Positions 23,689-32,769 of a stretch of DNA of 64,000 nt are shown piece by piece (the stretch's first letter is position 1; each line of letters starts with the position of its first letter). The notes beneath the pieces were generated by a model, which saw nothing but the letters and a program-made list of their open reading frames with translations, did not search any database and had not been told where the DNA came from. The DNA lies in the NCBI GenBank assembly GCA_026826555.1, contig JAKSZT010053837.1, positions 1,058,861 through 1,122,860 on the forward strand, given 5' to 3'. The stretch comes from Tolypeutes matacus (lineage: Eukaryota > Chordata > Mammalia > Cingulata > Chlamyphoridae). Made by a program: the position numbers and the translations under genes.

Positions 23689-23929
23689 GTTTCAATGAAC
23701 CAGGTGAATCTCACCCCAAGTCTCTTCTCTGCCAACAGCGAATAAGTGCAGCAGTTCCCATGAGCGTATCTCAGTGCCCCTGTCTACACCACCCTTGAGT
23801 GGGTCAATTTAGAAAGGAGCATTTGATACTGTGTCTCCAAATGCCAACAGAATGAAAAATTGATAAAACTGGAACAGAACAAAATTTCCAAAGACTCCAC
23901 CCTCCTCTATAGTGTGTCCCTCTCCTGAA

Positions 23930-24180
23930 AGCTAAAACGGGATGGGTAGTGGGGAGAGGCAGACACTTCAGGGAAGTTATGAGGGGTGGGGAGACGAGGG
24001 ATGGGTGGGTTGAGGGGAGTGATTTGGAGGGGGGTTGAGAGAGAAGCCTGAATGAGCTGGAAGGCAGGGAAAGGGAGAGGGAAGAAGATGAGGAGAGAAA
24101 TATGAAGGAGAGAAGGAACTTGGGGGAGATGTGAAGAGAGCAGGCACATGAGGGGGAAACTGAAGGGAGAAGGCCCGTGA
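23930..24180. repeat. G/A-rich purine tract
   Basis: About 250 bp in which the plus strand is strongly purine-biased, with many GGG and GGGG runs ('gggatgggtgggttgagggg'). No coding or transposon signature; it lies in the large intron between the array and exon 1. Confidence 0.6.
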
Positions 24181-24420
24181 GGACAAAATTGGGTGGGGGT
24201 AGGGTGCTGGGGAGACGCAAGAGGAGGACTCGCGGCGCCCTGGCGAGGGGGTCAGGTACAGCCTGGACCGGATCCCCGGGTCCCAGGCAGGGCTGCGCTC
24301 GGTGTCGCCACCTGGCGGTTACCAGGATGCGTCCTGGATCTGGGCAGTTCTACCCAGTAGGAACCGTGGTCTTAGCGGCACAAAGGGACTCCCGAAGGTT
24401 AAGATTCAGGTGAAGAGAAT
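24181..24420. other. CpG-containing GC-rich block, function unknown
   Basis: Locally GC-rich with several CpGs ('gactcgcggcgccctggcg') in the first intron of the candidate gene. No exon with splice sites and no TATA box recognised. Could be an old insertion or an internal regulatory segment. Confidence 0.35.
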
Positions 24421-24785
24421 GAATTGACAGCTTCTTCCAAAGAAATACGTTTGAGCATCCACATGTTTCTGACACTGTACTCGCTGCTGGCAACAGAATT
24501 TAAGACGGAACACTGCACTGACCCTTGAAGAACTCAGTAGTCTACAAAAGGAATCAGCCATATTAATAAATTATTCCAACTGTATGGAGAAACATCAATA
24601 AAGGGGCATTTACAGAACGCCAGTTTCCTCTCAATGAACAATATGTGACATTGTGACTAGGACATCGTGAGCAATTTTAAGAGTTTGGCACCCTGTGTGG
24701 CTCTGAACAACTGGGCTGTGAGATTACATTTTTTTTTCTGAATAGCAAGTGATGTTTCATATTGACAGTCTCTGGAAACCCTTTT

Positions 24786-25160
24786 TTTTTTTTTTTTTTT
24801 TAACATTTTTTTAACTTTATTTTGTACATTTAATAATTGAAAATATAAACAATTAAAAACTAAAAAGTAAACACAGATGAATAAATATATACATTTCTCA
24901 ATTAAATCTAATGGATACATATAAAAATTTTTGTGAATCAAACAATATATTACACAATATATTTGGTTCATAGTAACGCATTCATACAGTATTTGTCCTT
25001 TTGTGTCTGGCTTGCTTCACTCAACATAATGTCCTCCAGGTTCATCCATGTTGCCATATGCTTTATGACTTCATTTCTTCTTACAGCTGCGTAATATTCC
25101 ATCGTGTGAATAGACCACAGTGTGTTTATCCATTCATCTGTTGATGGACACCTGAGTTGT
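24786..25160 (-). mobile_element. 5'-truncated LINE-1 3' end
   Basis: T-run, then antisense 3' UTR and antisense ORF2 C-terminus ('tgtgtctggcttgcttcact', 'catctgttgatggacacc'). Perfect target duplication ggaaaccctttt at 24,774-24,785 and 25,161-25,172. Confidence 0.88.
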
Positions 25161-25686
25161 GGAAACCCTTTTCTATACCAATGCTATTATAATTATTCCT
25201 TCAATTATTGTGCTTTTAAGAGAATATTAAAAATCTAGCATAATGCTGAGGAATGGTAAGACAGCAGTGAATAGTAAGCCTTTGGAAGTTGGAAAATGAA
25301 AGCCCACAGACAGCGTAAAAGATCAAACTAGGTGTGGAAAGGGAATCCTTGGTCCTGTCAGAAAGTCCTTCAACCTCATGGAAGCAACAAGATCATCTTT
25401 TTTAGAAGCCCAGAATGCTCATCTAGGAGACCAGGTTGGGCAGTCACTTGAGGTCTGTGATTTATATCAGTGTTCAACAGATTCTTATCCTGACGCGGCT
25501 GCGAAAATGCTCAAATTTTCCTCAAGTTGCAAAAGTCTTTTTCAGTAATTCTTTACCTCAGAGAACAAAGCAGCAAAAGAATCTCAAATCTATAAGTGAT
25601 CACAGGTCATTGCTAAGCAATGAGATGTAAACAGGGAAAGGGAGCCAGGGAGAAATTATTGCAATTTTGAAGAAAAGAATCCTTAC

Positions 25687-25749
25687 TCATGGCCTCAGTG
25701 GCTTTGTCCTCAAAGATGGAGATGGTTGACACCGTATCAGGAAAGAAAT
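25687..25749 (-). pseudogene. Degenerate A-type exon copy (first unit), acceptor lost
   Basis: This 63-bp copy of exon A still has an open frame (FFPDTVSTISIFEDKATEAM) and a gtaagg donor. Bases corresponding to the conserved 'ctgggaaaacaaa' on the plus strand are missing, which removes the minus-strand splice acceptor. No B exon was found in this unit. It is probably not spliced. The intron-like sequence from about 25,340 is homologous to the other units, so it is a genuine array member. Confidence 0.55.
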
Positions 25750-26555
25750 GGAAGAGGGTATAGGCACAAGCTAATATTTCAAAAGAACAAGATCCAGAAT
25801 GGAATACACCCTACTAAAATGGGCCACTTCTCCCATTTTTCATTTAATGAATTTTGTCTAGGATCTCCTTTCCGGTCTGTTCCACAGAACGCACGCTCTC
25901 AATCTTCTACGGTTTGCTATCCAAGTAAGCAAACCCTGTAGGTCTTTGTGGCTGCCTGCACTTCAGTTGATTATGGACACTCTGCCCTTGAGGCCAAAAT
26001 CATTAGCTCTCTAATTTATTCACTTTTTAAATGTACAGTCTTATGCAGCAAAGAACCCCAAACACAGCATCTGATAAACTGAAAGCTGCCAGAGCCAGAG
26101 CTAAGAAGAAGAAGGCAGGGCAAAGCATGCATTGTAATGCCAACAATGAAACCCCTCCTCCTGAGAAATCTACCTGAACCCAGCAGTACCTAAAAAGGAA
26201 AGTTCCAAAACTGGCTTCCTGTCCCTCTTCCAAATCAACAGGACATCTTTTTCTTTCCAATCCAGCCCCACTGCTTTCCAATGCATGTGGCTATCTGCTA
26301 AAGCACTCAGATCTTTACCGTACTCCACTATAAAATATGGATATACCTGCTTTGTAGGACTTTTAAATCTGAATTTAAAAAGCTTCTAAGTCACCCATCA
26401 GTAGCTAGGACTCACAGAAAAACCTTAATCATTCTCTAATAAACCACCCTAATCACATCTGGCTCAACCTTATTACTTTCACGAAGTCAATTCAAATACA
26501 AAACCCAAAAGCCAGAGCTCAGCAGCCCATCTCAAGACCAAGCCCATACAATTTT

Positions 26556-26757
26556 TTTTTTAATTTCTTTATTCTTTAAAAGCTATTTAGATTACATCAA
26601 TGTTACACAAAAGATATAGGGATTCCCATATGCCCCACTTCCCACACCTCCCACACCCTCCCACATGAACATCCTTCGTTAGTGTGGCACATTCACTGCA
26701 ATTGATAAACGCATCCTGGGGCTTTGCCGTTAAGCATGGACCATAGTTCCCATTGTA
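26556..26757 (-). mobile_element. 5'-truncated LINE-1 3' UTR insertion
   Basis: T-run at the left and an antisense L1 3' UTR, with a perfect 16-bp target duplication aagcccatacaatttt at 26,540-26,555 and 26,758-26,773. Lies about 130 bp below the end of exon 1, in its intron. Confidence 0.85.
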
Positions 26758-26902
26758 AAGCCCATACAATTTTAACCCCATTCCACTTTCCAACTTTTAC
26801 ATCACTGGGCCCTACCTCTCGCTGGCTACACACACAAGCACGCGAACCTCACAAAAGAATGTTGGCTCCGCTCTCCAAAATAGCCCCAGACACTGCACTC
26901 AC

Positions 26903-26972
26903 CAGGCGCTGGGGAGGGGAAAGCCACGGTCAGAGCAGCCAGGGCAGAGAAGGCCAGCGCCTTTCCCAGCAT
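26903..26972 (-). CDS. Exon 1: signal peptide of the tandem-exon gene
   Basis: The 70-nt coding part starts at an ATG in a GCCGCCACC context and ends at a good donor (G|gtgagtgc). It encodes 23 residues, MLGKALAFSALAALTVAFPS followed by PAP, plus the first base of the next codon. This is a classic signal peptide: one Lys near the N-terminus, a hydrophobic core of about 13 residues, and small residues suitable for cleavage. It leaves in phase 1, the phase in which all repeated exons enter. The nearby TATA box and CpG-rich region support it as the true first exon. I do not recognise the protein. Confidence 0.62.
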
Positions 26973-27033
26973 GGTGGCGGCGGGGGCGGCGGAAGCAGGT
27001 GCTGCAGAGTGCGGGGCGTCGCGCTGCGCGGGC

Positions 27034-27040
27034 TTTTATA
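27034..27040 (-). promoter_or_regulatory. TATA box of the tandem-exon gene
   Basis: On the minus strand the sequence reads TGTATAAAAGCCCGCGC, a strong TATA box. It lies about 62-68 bases upstream of the ATG at 26,972. Initiation some 25-30 bases downstream would give a 5' UTR of about 35-40 bases ending in GCCGCCACC before the ATG, an excellent Kozak context. Confidence 0.65.
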
Positions 27041-27570
27041 CACCCCCCGGCCCGCGCCTCCAAGGCCGCCTTTGCAGGGCTTGTAAAGAAGCCTCGCCCA
27101 CCCGGGGACAATGGCCCGGAGCCAGGCGGGACGCGGGAAGGCGGGAGGGAGCGGACCACACGTTTGCAGGGAAAGGCTGATGACCTTTGCGAAAAGCAGG
27201 TGACTCGTCCCCTCACCGCGACCGTCCTGTGTGCTTCTCCCAGGGCCAGGGGAGAAATTCCAGTTCCACCAGCTCGCCGAGGCTGCTGGCCTCCCGACCG
27301 CAAGGCGGAGGCTGTCATCAGGCTGGAGCTTGGGGAGAGTAGAGTGTTGCTTTGCGGAGCAGCTGAGTCCCCGGAAGGCTCGTTTACGCGGCCTGGATTT
27401 CAGTCCCGAGTAACCTTCGGTCATGAAGCTTTACCCCCACGAGCCTCGGGCCGAGCCTTCGGCTTCTTTAAGGCGCTCTAGGTGCTGCTACCCCAAGAGA
27501 GCGCCCTATTGTTAACAGTGTCCTAACGCGGGCGAGGCCCTGAGAGAGAACTGGCCGTGAAAACAACAAC

Positions 27571-27650
27571 TACTACCGCTGCTGCTGTAATAACAGCGGT
27601 ACCTAAAATTACTACCGCTGCTGCTGTAGTAGTAACAGCGATACCTGAAA
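27571..27650. repeat. Two-copy minisatellite with gctgctgct core
   Basis: Two near-copies of about 40 bp, each 'actaccgctgctgctgta' followed by 'taacagcg.tacct.aaa'. They lie upstream of the candidate promoter. Confidence 0.7.
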
Positions 27651-28160
27651 CTATATTACAAGATTTCCCCTGTACACCACCATCCTACGCGGCTGGCGTT
27701 ATAGCCCCATTTTCCTGATGAGGAGCCTGAGGCAGAGAGGTTAAGGGACTCCAGGTTCACCTGCACGGAGTCACTCTGAGCATTGCATACTTTTTTATCT
27801 CTGGGGACCTGGCTTCTCAGGGTGAATTTCCCAGTCCTCCCCGCCGCGGTATCAATCTGTGATGAGACCACAGCTGAGGCGCTGACTCTTTAACTTCACA
27901 GAAAAGGGTGCAAAGTAATCCTGAAAACAGGTAAGTGACTTGCTCCCATCAACCAGCCTCAGCCCCGGGCTCGATTAAAAGTCAAGACCCCTGCGTGGAA
28001 AGCAGCTTCAACTGATAAGCCCTGTGCAGGGCTCTCAGCAAAGGCATGAAACTCCCAGGAGGTCTTCAGACCTCACCTTTCTTCAGTTAGAACATCACAG
28101 CTGATCTGTGCGGGCAGATACCAGAGGGCTGACCATACCATATTGAAAGAAACCTCTCAG
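27651..28160. other. No gene seen; weak MIR remnant
   Basis: 27,690-27,760 ('cccattttcctgatgaggag', 'gaggttaagggactcc') resembles an antisense MIR core. The rest is unclassified. Confidence 0.4.
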
Positions 28161-28390
28161 TAAGAATAATGACTAATATTTATTGAGTGTTTACCTGTGT
28201 GCCGAGGCATATATTATTTTATCCTAACACCAATCCCAAGGTAATAGTATTATTCCCATTTTCTAGATGAGGAGACCATGGCACCAAGAGGTTAGGTAGC
28301 TTATGAAAGGTCACACAGGAAGTGTTACGGAGTCAGGAAGTAAGCCTGCGGGCAGGCTGATGCTAGATCCCATATCCTTAACCGTGCTTT
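28160..28390 (-). repeat. MIR SINE
   Basis: Antisense MIR is readable: 'cattttctagatgaggagac', 'gaggttaggtagcttatgaa', 'ggtcacacaggaagtgttac'. Confidence 0.65.
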
Positions 28391-29392
28391 TGTCTCCCAG
28401 CCCAATTATCTCTCTGATCTCCCCATTGCTGGCTATGGCCTATGAAAAGGGGCGCTGTGTGAGGCTTTCCTGTAAAGGCAAAAACATTTTGTTTTTCTGG
28501 AAACTGAATTTCCTTAACAAGCCCTGTGCAACGAAGTGTGACCCAAACACAATAGTCAGGAGCTTAGGAAGCAAGAAGCTCATGAAAACTTGCTGGCAAG
28601 TAGTACCAGCAAACATTAGGATTCAAATGAGACAAATAACGCAATAAATCACGGGCCAGTGGAAGAAGGGAGATTTTATCTGCATCGGCCACAAAATAAG
28701 AATATTTCTTACCACCTCAAAGTGCAAGACTCAACTGCCAAATGTGCTAAATTGAATGGCTGAACACTTTGAGAAGAGCTGGACTTGGGAGTTATATGGT
28801 ATTGAAGGGGCAGGAGTAGTGAGTGACGTGCTTTAAAAATCTTGATTGTGCACTTTTTACTTTCACTTTGCAATAAACTATCTGGTTGCTTAAACTAAAA
28901 AAAAAAAAAAAAAGCATTGTCTTGTAGCCTGACCACCTGAAATTAAGGACACGGCTTTAGTTAGTCTTCCAAAGGTCATGGCACCTGTCTTATGTGTCTC
29001 GGTTTCCCCCCACAATAAAAGTGTGTCTGCCTGGTGTCTACTATATTGAAATGTGGGAGAAATGTGGTCTTCCTTCATGGAAAAGCGTTACTCTTTCTCA
29101 TCACCTGGTGTTGTTAGGTCACTGACACGGCAGATCCCAGAGAAGAACCAGCCCGCTGCTAAGATGAGAGAGTAGTAGAGGAAGGAAGGAGGGAGGGGAG
29201 GGGAAGCTAGAATTAAAGCAAATTATCCCAGATTTGAATTAATTAAAGCAGAAAAAAGAACTTGCACTATCCTTTCTTTTGGAAAATATGTGGTCTTAAT
29301 TCGATTGCATTAAACGAATTTTTCCATTAATACTAAAAGGCAAGCCTGGCAGAAAGATCAAAATGTTTCTTGAGCACATTAAAGAAACTCAA
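28391..29392. other. Unclassified; polyadenylated segment ending near 28,914
   Basis: 'ttcactttgcaataaactat' at 28,861-28,880 followed by a run of about 18 A (28,897-28,914) looks like the 3' end of a retroposed transcript or LTR on the plus strand. Its 5' end was not located. The frame at 28,303-28,647 overlaps a MIR and is not called. Nothing seen in the remainder. Confidence 0.4.
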
Positions 29393-29486
29393 GGGAGCGG
29401 ATATAGCCCAGTGTTTGAATGCCTACTTCCCATGTACAAGGTCCTGGGTTCAATCCCCCTGGTACCTCCTGGGAAAAAAAAAAAAC
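29393..29486 (+). mobile_element. DAS-type SINE
   Basis: 'gggagcggatatagcccagt', 'gtcctgggttcaatccccct', then 'ggtacctcctggg' and an A-run. Confidence 0.85.
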
Positions 29487-30125
29487 CTTTGCATCTTCTT
29501 CCTCTAGACAAGACCAGTTATTGGGACATGGGTTGAGCTGGGGAATGATATGTTGCAAATGTGTCTCTGTCCCTCCATAATCTCCCCCCTGCCCCCAAAG
29601 ACACAAGCTCTGAGGCACCTGGGAGCCAGGCATTTTGACAAAGGGCAAAGTATTTCTTTCATTCCAAAACCCAAACAATAATTCCCCCCTCAGGGAAGCA
29701 GTTTCCAGAAACCAAGATACCAGTTTCTCTCCTGAGGAACGGGAGTACAACGTGGGATAAAGATATTGTGTCCTGAGCCATTTGACCTCACAGATTAGAT
29801 ATGGCTAAGAATTAGCCCAATTTTTCAGAGTCAGGTCTAACATTTTTTGAGCATCTGTTCAGTGACGCAGCTCTTACACTAAGTGCTATGGGCAAGTTAA
29901 AAGAAGCCCAATGGGAATATTCTCGCTGTCCTGATTTTGTGATAATCAGGGTAGGCTAAACATTCGCTATATTAGAAACCGTACATGTGTCCCCAGACCT
30001 AGTTCTTTTCCCTAGGTCTGGTTTTTAGAATGCTGGTGATAAACTAAGCCTGATTTATTATACATCCTGCATGGGAAATGACTGTAACTCTAGGTATCTT
30101 TGGTCAACCTTAAGAGATATAACAA
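29487..30125. other. No gene seen; unclassified sequence
   Basis: No supported frame. No confident repeat. Confidence 0.45.
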
Positions 30126-30622
30126 GGGGACAGTGGCTCAAATGGTTGGGCGTCCATCTCCCATATGGAGGGACCTGGGTTTGGCCCCCAGGACCTCCCG
30201 GTAAAAATTTTAAAAAAGAAAAATATAGAAGGTGCATGGGCCACCAGACCCCATGTGCGGGTGCGCTGCCAGTCCCCATCCGCGGGGTGCCATTAGGCCC
30301 TGCAAGTGGGTGCGCCATCAGGCCACGCAGGCCATGGAACAAGATGATGACGTAACAAGAGAGTGACACAAGGGACAGCCAAGACAAGACGCGCTAAAAA
30401 ACCAGGAACTAAGGTGGCGCAGGCAGTAAGACGCCTCTCTCCCACAGCGGAGTTTCCGAGGATCGAATCCCGGTGAAGACAGGCAGAGAAGGATGAGAAG
30501 AGAGGACAGAAAAAGGACACAGAGTCACCCAGCGAATGGACACAGAAACAGCAAAAACGGGGGGACAGGGTGGGGTAAGAATGGATGAAAGCAAATAAAT
30601 AAATAAATAAATCCTTTTAAAA
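30126..30622 (+). mobile_element. Long composite DAS SINE
   Basis: Plus-strand counterpart of 2,141-2,600 and 60,683-61,138: tRNA-like head, linker with 'ccatgtgcgggtgcgctgcc', second tRNA-like unit ('aaggtggcgcaggcagtaag', 'ggatcgaatcccgg'), and (aaat)n tail. Confidence 0.83.
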
Positions 30623-30875
30623 ATTTATAGGGGAGGAAGATACGGACTATAGTTTGTAGTAATACTTTGATGATGCTCTTTCATGATATGCTAACAAATG
30701 TTTCACAGCAATGTGGGGTGTTTGTGGAGGGGGGTGATGTGTGGGAGCCCTGTATGATGTTATGCATGTTTGTTTTGTAAGTTCACAATGTTTGCTGACC
30801 ACTTTATAGTTTATGTATGTTCATGTATGAATAATATACTTCAATAAATTGTTTAAAAATAAAAATAAAAGAAGC
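30623..30875 (+). repeat. LINE-1 3' UTR fragment
   Basis: 'ggaagatacggactatagtt', 'atgctctttcatgatatgct' and the terminal 'tatgtatgttcatgtatgaa' are the armadillo-type L1 3' UTR, also seen at 7,540-7,760. Confidence 0.7.
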
Positions 30876-31069
30876 CCAAAGACTGAGTCCTTCTTTAAGG
30901 TTATAACTGGGAAATAAGTCAACACATATGTAAAACAAAGTCCATAACAGAATACTAAGAAATCTAATCAAGTGCCAGTTGTACAGAAAAGTATTTATTT
31001 GGTAAATGTATACAGACGACTAAAGCAGTAGAAAAGGCACCAGGCAAAAAAGTTCAAACTACACGTTCT

Positions 31070-31285
31070 GGAGTCCAACATCCTGGGTATAAAACCTGGC
31101 TCTGTCAAGAATAATTAGGAGAGCATGGATATGGTACTTGACTCAGAGTACCTCAGTTTTCCCTTCTGTGCATTGGAGATAATAGTTTTCCTGCATTGAA
31201 TTGATGTGAGGATTAAATTAATGTACTAATGTAAAATGCCTGGCGTAAGAAAAGCACACACTCAGCATTAGCTAGTATTATTCGG
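31070..31285 (+). repeat. MIR SINE
   Basis: 'gagtccaacatcctgggtat', 'cctcagttttcccttctgtg', 'gtgaggattaaattaatgta' match the MIR order. Confidence 0.65.
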
Positions 31286-31769
31286 TGCTGAAGGGGAAAA
31301 GGGCCCAGATTCCCCAGGGAGTTGATAATATTGTTTTATAGTGAGAACATGAAGGGCATTATCCTGGAAATTTCTATGGTGGGAGATGGAACAACTTGAA
31401 GTAAGACTAGCATTCACTTGAAATCAATAAACATTTCTCTGGGTTTATAAAGAGAGACAGAAAGTGAACAGAAAGGTTTTTAGGCCACAAAGTATTGTAG
31501 GAGACATAAATGTGCATGAATAGTAATGCTCAAAGTGTCATGGCATGGAAACTATAAAAAATGTGGGATCACAGAGGAGAAGCTTATTAATTCCTAGATT
31601 ACAAACCATTGAAGGCTGGAATTATCTTAGTCAACGTTATATCACCCCACCCTTGCAAAGTCTATTATAGCACTTCATACATAGTAAAGGCCACATAAAT
31701 GATTATTCATTTGTAGTAAGTCCTAATATGGGATAGGTGGGAAGGCATCACCAAATACATCAATCAAAC
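31286..31769. other. No gene seen; unclassified sequence
   Basis: No supported frame or confident repeat. Confidence 0.45.
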
Positions 31770-32017
31770 AGTAATATAGTGGCTGAGAACTTGGGTTCTT
31801 GGTCTCAGGCTGTCTGGATTTGAGTTAAGGTCTGCCCCTTACTAAATGTGAGACCTTGGGCAAAGATCTTGCCTCAACTACACTCTGCTTCAGTTTCCTT
31901 ATCTGCAAAATAGGAGTGATGATAATAATGATTTCTTAGGATCATTGTGAGAATTAATAAGCTAATCCATGTAAATTGGCACAGTAAATGACCAATGATT
32001 GGCAGCTATTATCATTA
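31770..32017 (+). repeat. MIR SINE
   Basis: Nearly complete MIR: 'agtggctgagaacttgggtt', 'gtgagaccttgggcaaagat', 'cttcagtttccttatctgca', 'attgtgagaattaataagct'. Confidence 0.75.
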
Positions 32018-32024
32018 TAACTTG

Positions 32025-32045
32025 TTTTTTTTTTGTTTTGTTTTG

Positions 32046-32076
<31 letters not shown>

Positions 32077-32302
32077 GAGGTACCAGGGGCTGGGGATTGA
32101 ACACAGGACCTTGTACGTGGGAAGCCAGCACTCAACCACTGAGCCACATCAGCTCCCTTGAGTTGGTTTTTTCATTTGTTTCACTTGTTGTTTGTTTTTG
32201 TTTTTGTTTTTCTTACAGGAGTCACCAGGAACCAAACCCAGTACCTCCCATGTGGGAAGCAGGTGCTCAACCACTTGAGCCACATCTGCTCCCTCATCCT
32301 TG
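32025..32302 (-). mobile_element. Dimeric DAS SINE
   Basis: Two antisense SINE units in tandem (32,025-32,157 and 32,158-32,302), each with a T/G-rich tail, 'attgaacacaggacc' or 'aaacccagtacc' B-box complement and a 'gagccacatc.gctccct' head. Single flanking duplication taacttg at 32,018-32,024 and 32,303-32,309. Confidence 0.83.
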
Positions 32303-32309
32303 TAACTTG

Positions 32310-32769
32310 AGATGGACCTTGAAGAATAAATTAAGCCGATAAGAGCCCTGTTAAAGAGTATTATGTAACTAGAGAATATGGTGAGAGGGTAAGAGGAAGG
32401 AGGATAGTGAGAGAGAGTCTGCAATGGTATTTGGGACCCAACCAAATATGAAGAATTGGGTCATTATTCTGCTGGCAAAGTGGAGATGTGGAGGTTGTTA
32501 AATCAATGACTGGACTGGTGTAGTAAGAGTCTTAGTTGAGGAAGACTAACCAAACCTGATTCCAGGTTGAGAAGCCTGAATTATTCCAATGACATAAACA
32601 GAGAGTCAAACCAGGAGCCAGTTTCTGAGTGGTTTTGTGGGGACTCGGAGCTTGATTGAAGAAAGGATTTGTAGAAGAGATGGGCATGATTAGTTTGGCT
32701 CCTGGAAATGTAAAGGGCTTTAGAGAATTTTGGTGGAAATACTGCAAAATTCCCCTCTGGCTGTAAACA
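32310..32769. other. No gene seen; unclassified sequence
   Basis: No supported frame or confident repeat. Confidence 0.4.

Larger units (their letters stand above)
19330..25760 (-). repeat. Tandem array of about 1-kb gene-internal units
   Basis: The landmark 'ggtcctgt' of each unit recurs near 19,338, 19,805, 20,889, 21,882, 22,888 and 25,350. Spacing is about 1.0 kb where the unit is intact, longer where a SINE (20.1 kb) or an L1 tail (24.8 kb) was inserted, and shorter at the decayed end. Units share the exon pair and all intronic sequence. Units 3 and 4 differ at only about 14 positions over some 730 bp, by eye. Confidence 0.8.
18392..27040 (-). other. Candidate gene locus: secreted/surface protein encoded by a tandem array of small phase-1 exons
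   Basis: The minus strand holds a TATA promoter, a signal-peptide exon and then about 1-kb units repeated from roughly 25.75 kb down to 19.3 kb. Each full unit has exon B (42 bp) and exon A (63 bp), separated by about 130-150 bp. Every intact copy has a pyrimidine-rich AG acceptor and a GTAAG-type donor (one GC donor), and every exon enters with two bases and leaves with one, so copies can be added or lost without breaking the frame. Joined units read as acidic Ser/Thr-rich peptide: A has FFPDVQ..SSF.DKATE and B has STEEPLQNT.EF. No cysteines are seen in the repeats. This suggests an extracellular mucin-like or stalk segment, possibly O-glycosylated (inference). I do not recognise the family. 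The 3' end is unresolved; 18,392-18,446 is only a candidate. Conserved splice sites and open frames in four units argue for a working gene, but expression is unknown. Confidence 0.6.
26900..27550. promoter_or_regulatory. CpG-rich promoter region
   Basis: This is the most GC- and CpG-rich stretch in an otherwise AT-rich window, with many CG dinucleotides around the first exon and upstream of it. It coincides with the TATA box and the signal-peptide exon. Long open frames on both strands here are expected from high GC content and are not called as genes. Confidence 0.6.

Noticed and set aside
24177..24413. 78-codon frame in the CpG-rich intronic block
   Set aside because: Arg/Gly-rich chance frame on the opposite strand to the gene, with no start or splice support.
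19330..25760. CRISPR-like or satellite array
   Set aside because: Units are about 1 kb with splice sites and exons in a mammalian context; not short repeats with spacers and not pure satellite.
26027..26281. 84-codon minus frame with a hydrophobic stretch, considered as a membrane exon of the tandem-exon gene
   Set aside because: No acceptor/donor pair in the right phase brackets the hydrophobic part, and it is on the wrong side of the array for a C-terminal anchor.
26899..27481. Several overlapping frames of 120-164 codons on both strands at the CpG-rich region
   Set aside because: They overlap each other and the promoter/exon 1. Only the 70-nt exon 1 has start context, signal peptide and donor support.
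28303..28647. 114-codon plus frame upstream of the promoter, considered as a divergent gene
   Set aside because: Its first third lies in a MIR relic, there is no initiation context or domain, and no splice sites were found.
29393..29470. tRNA gene
   Set aside because: The tRNA-like box sequences are the SINE head, followed by SINE body and A-tail, and occur at more than 15 loci.
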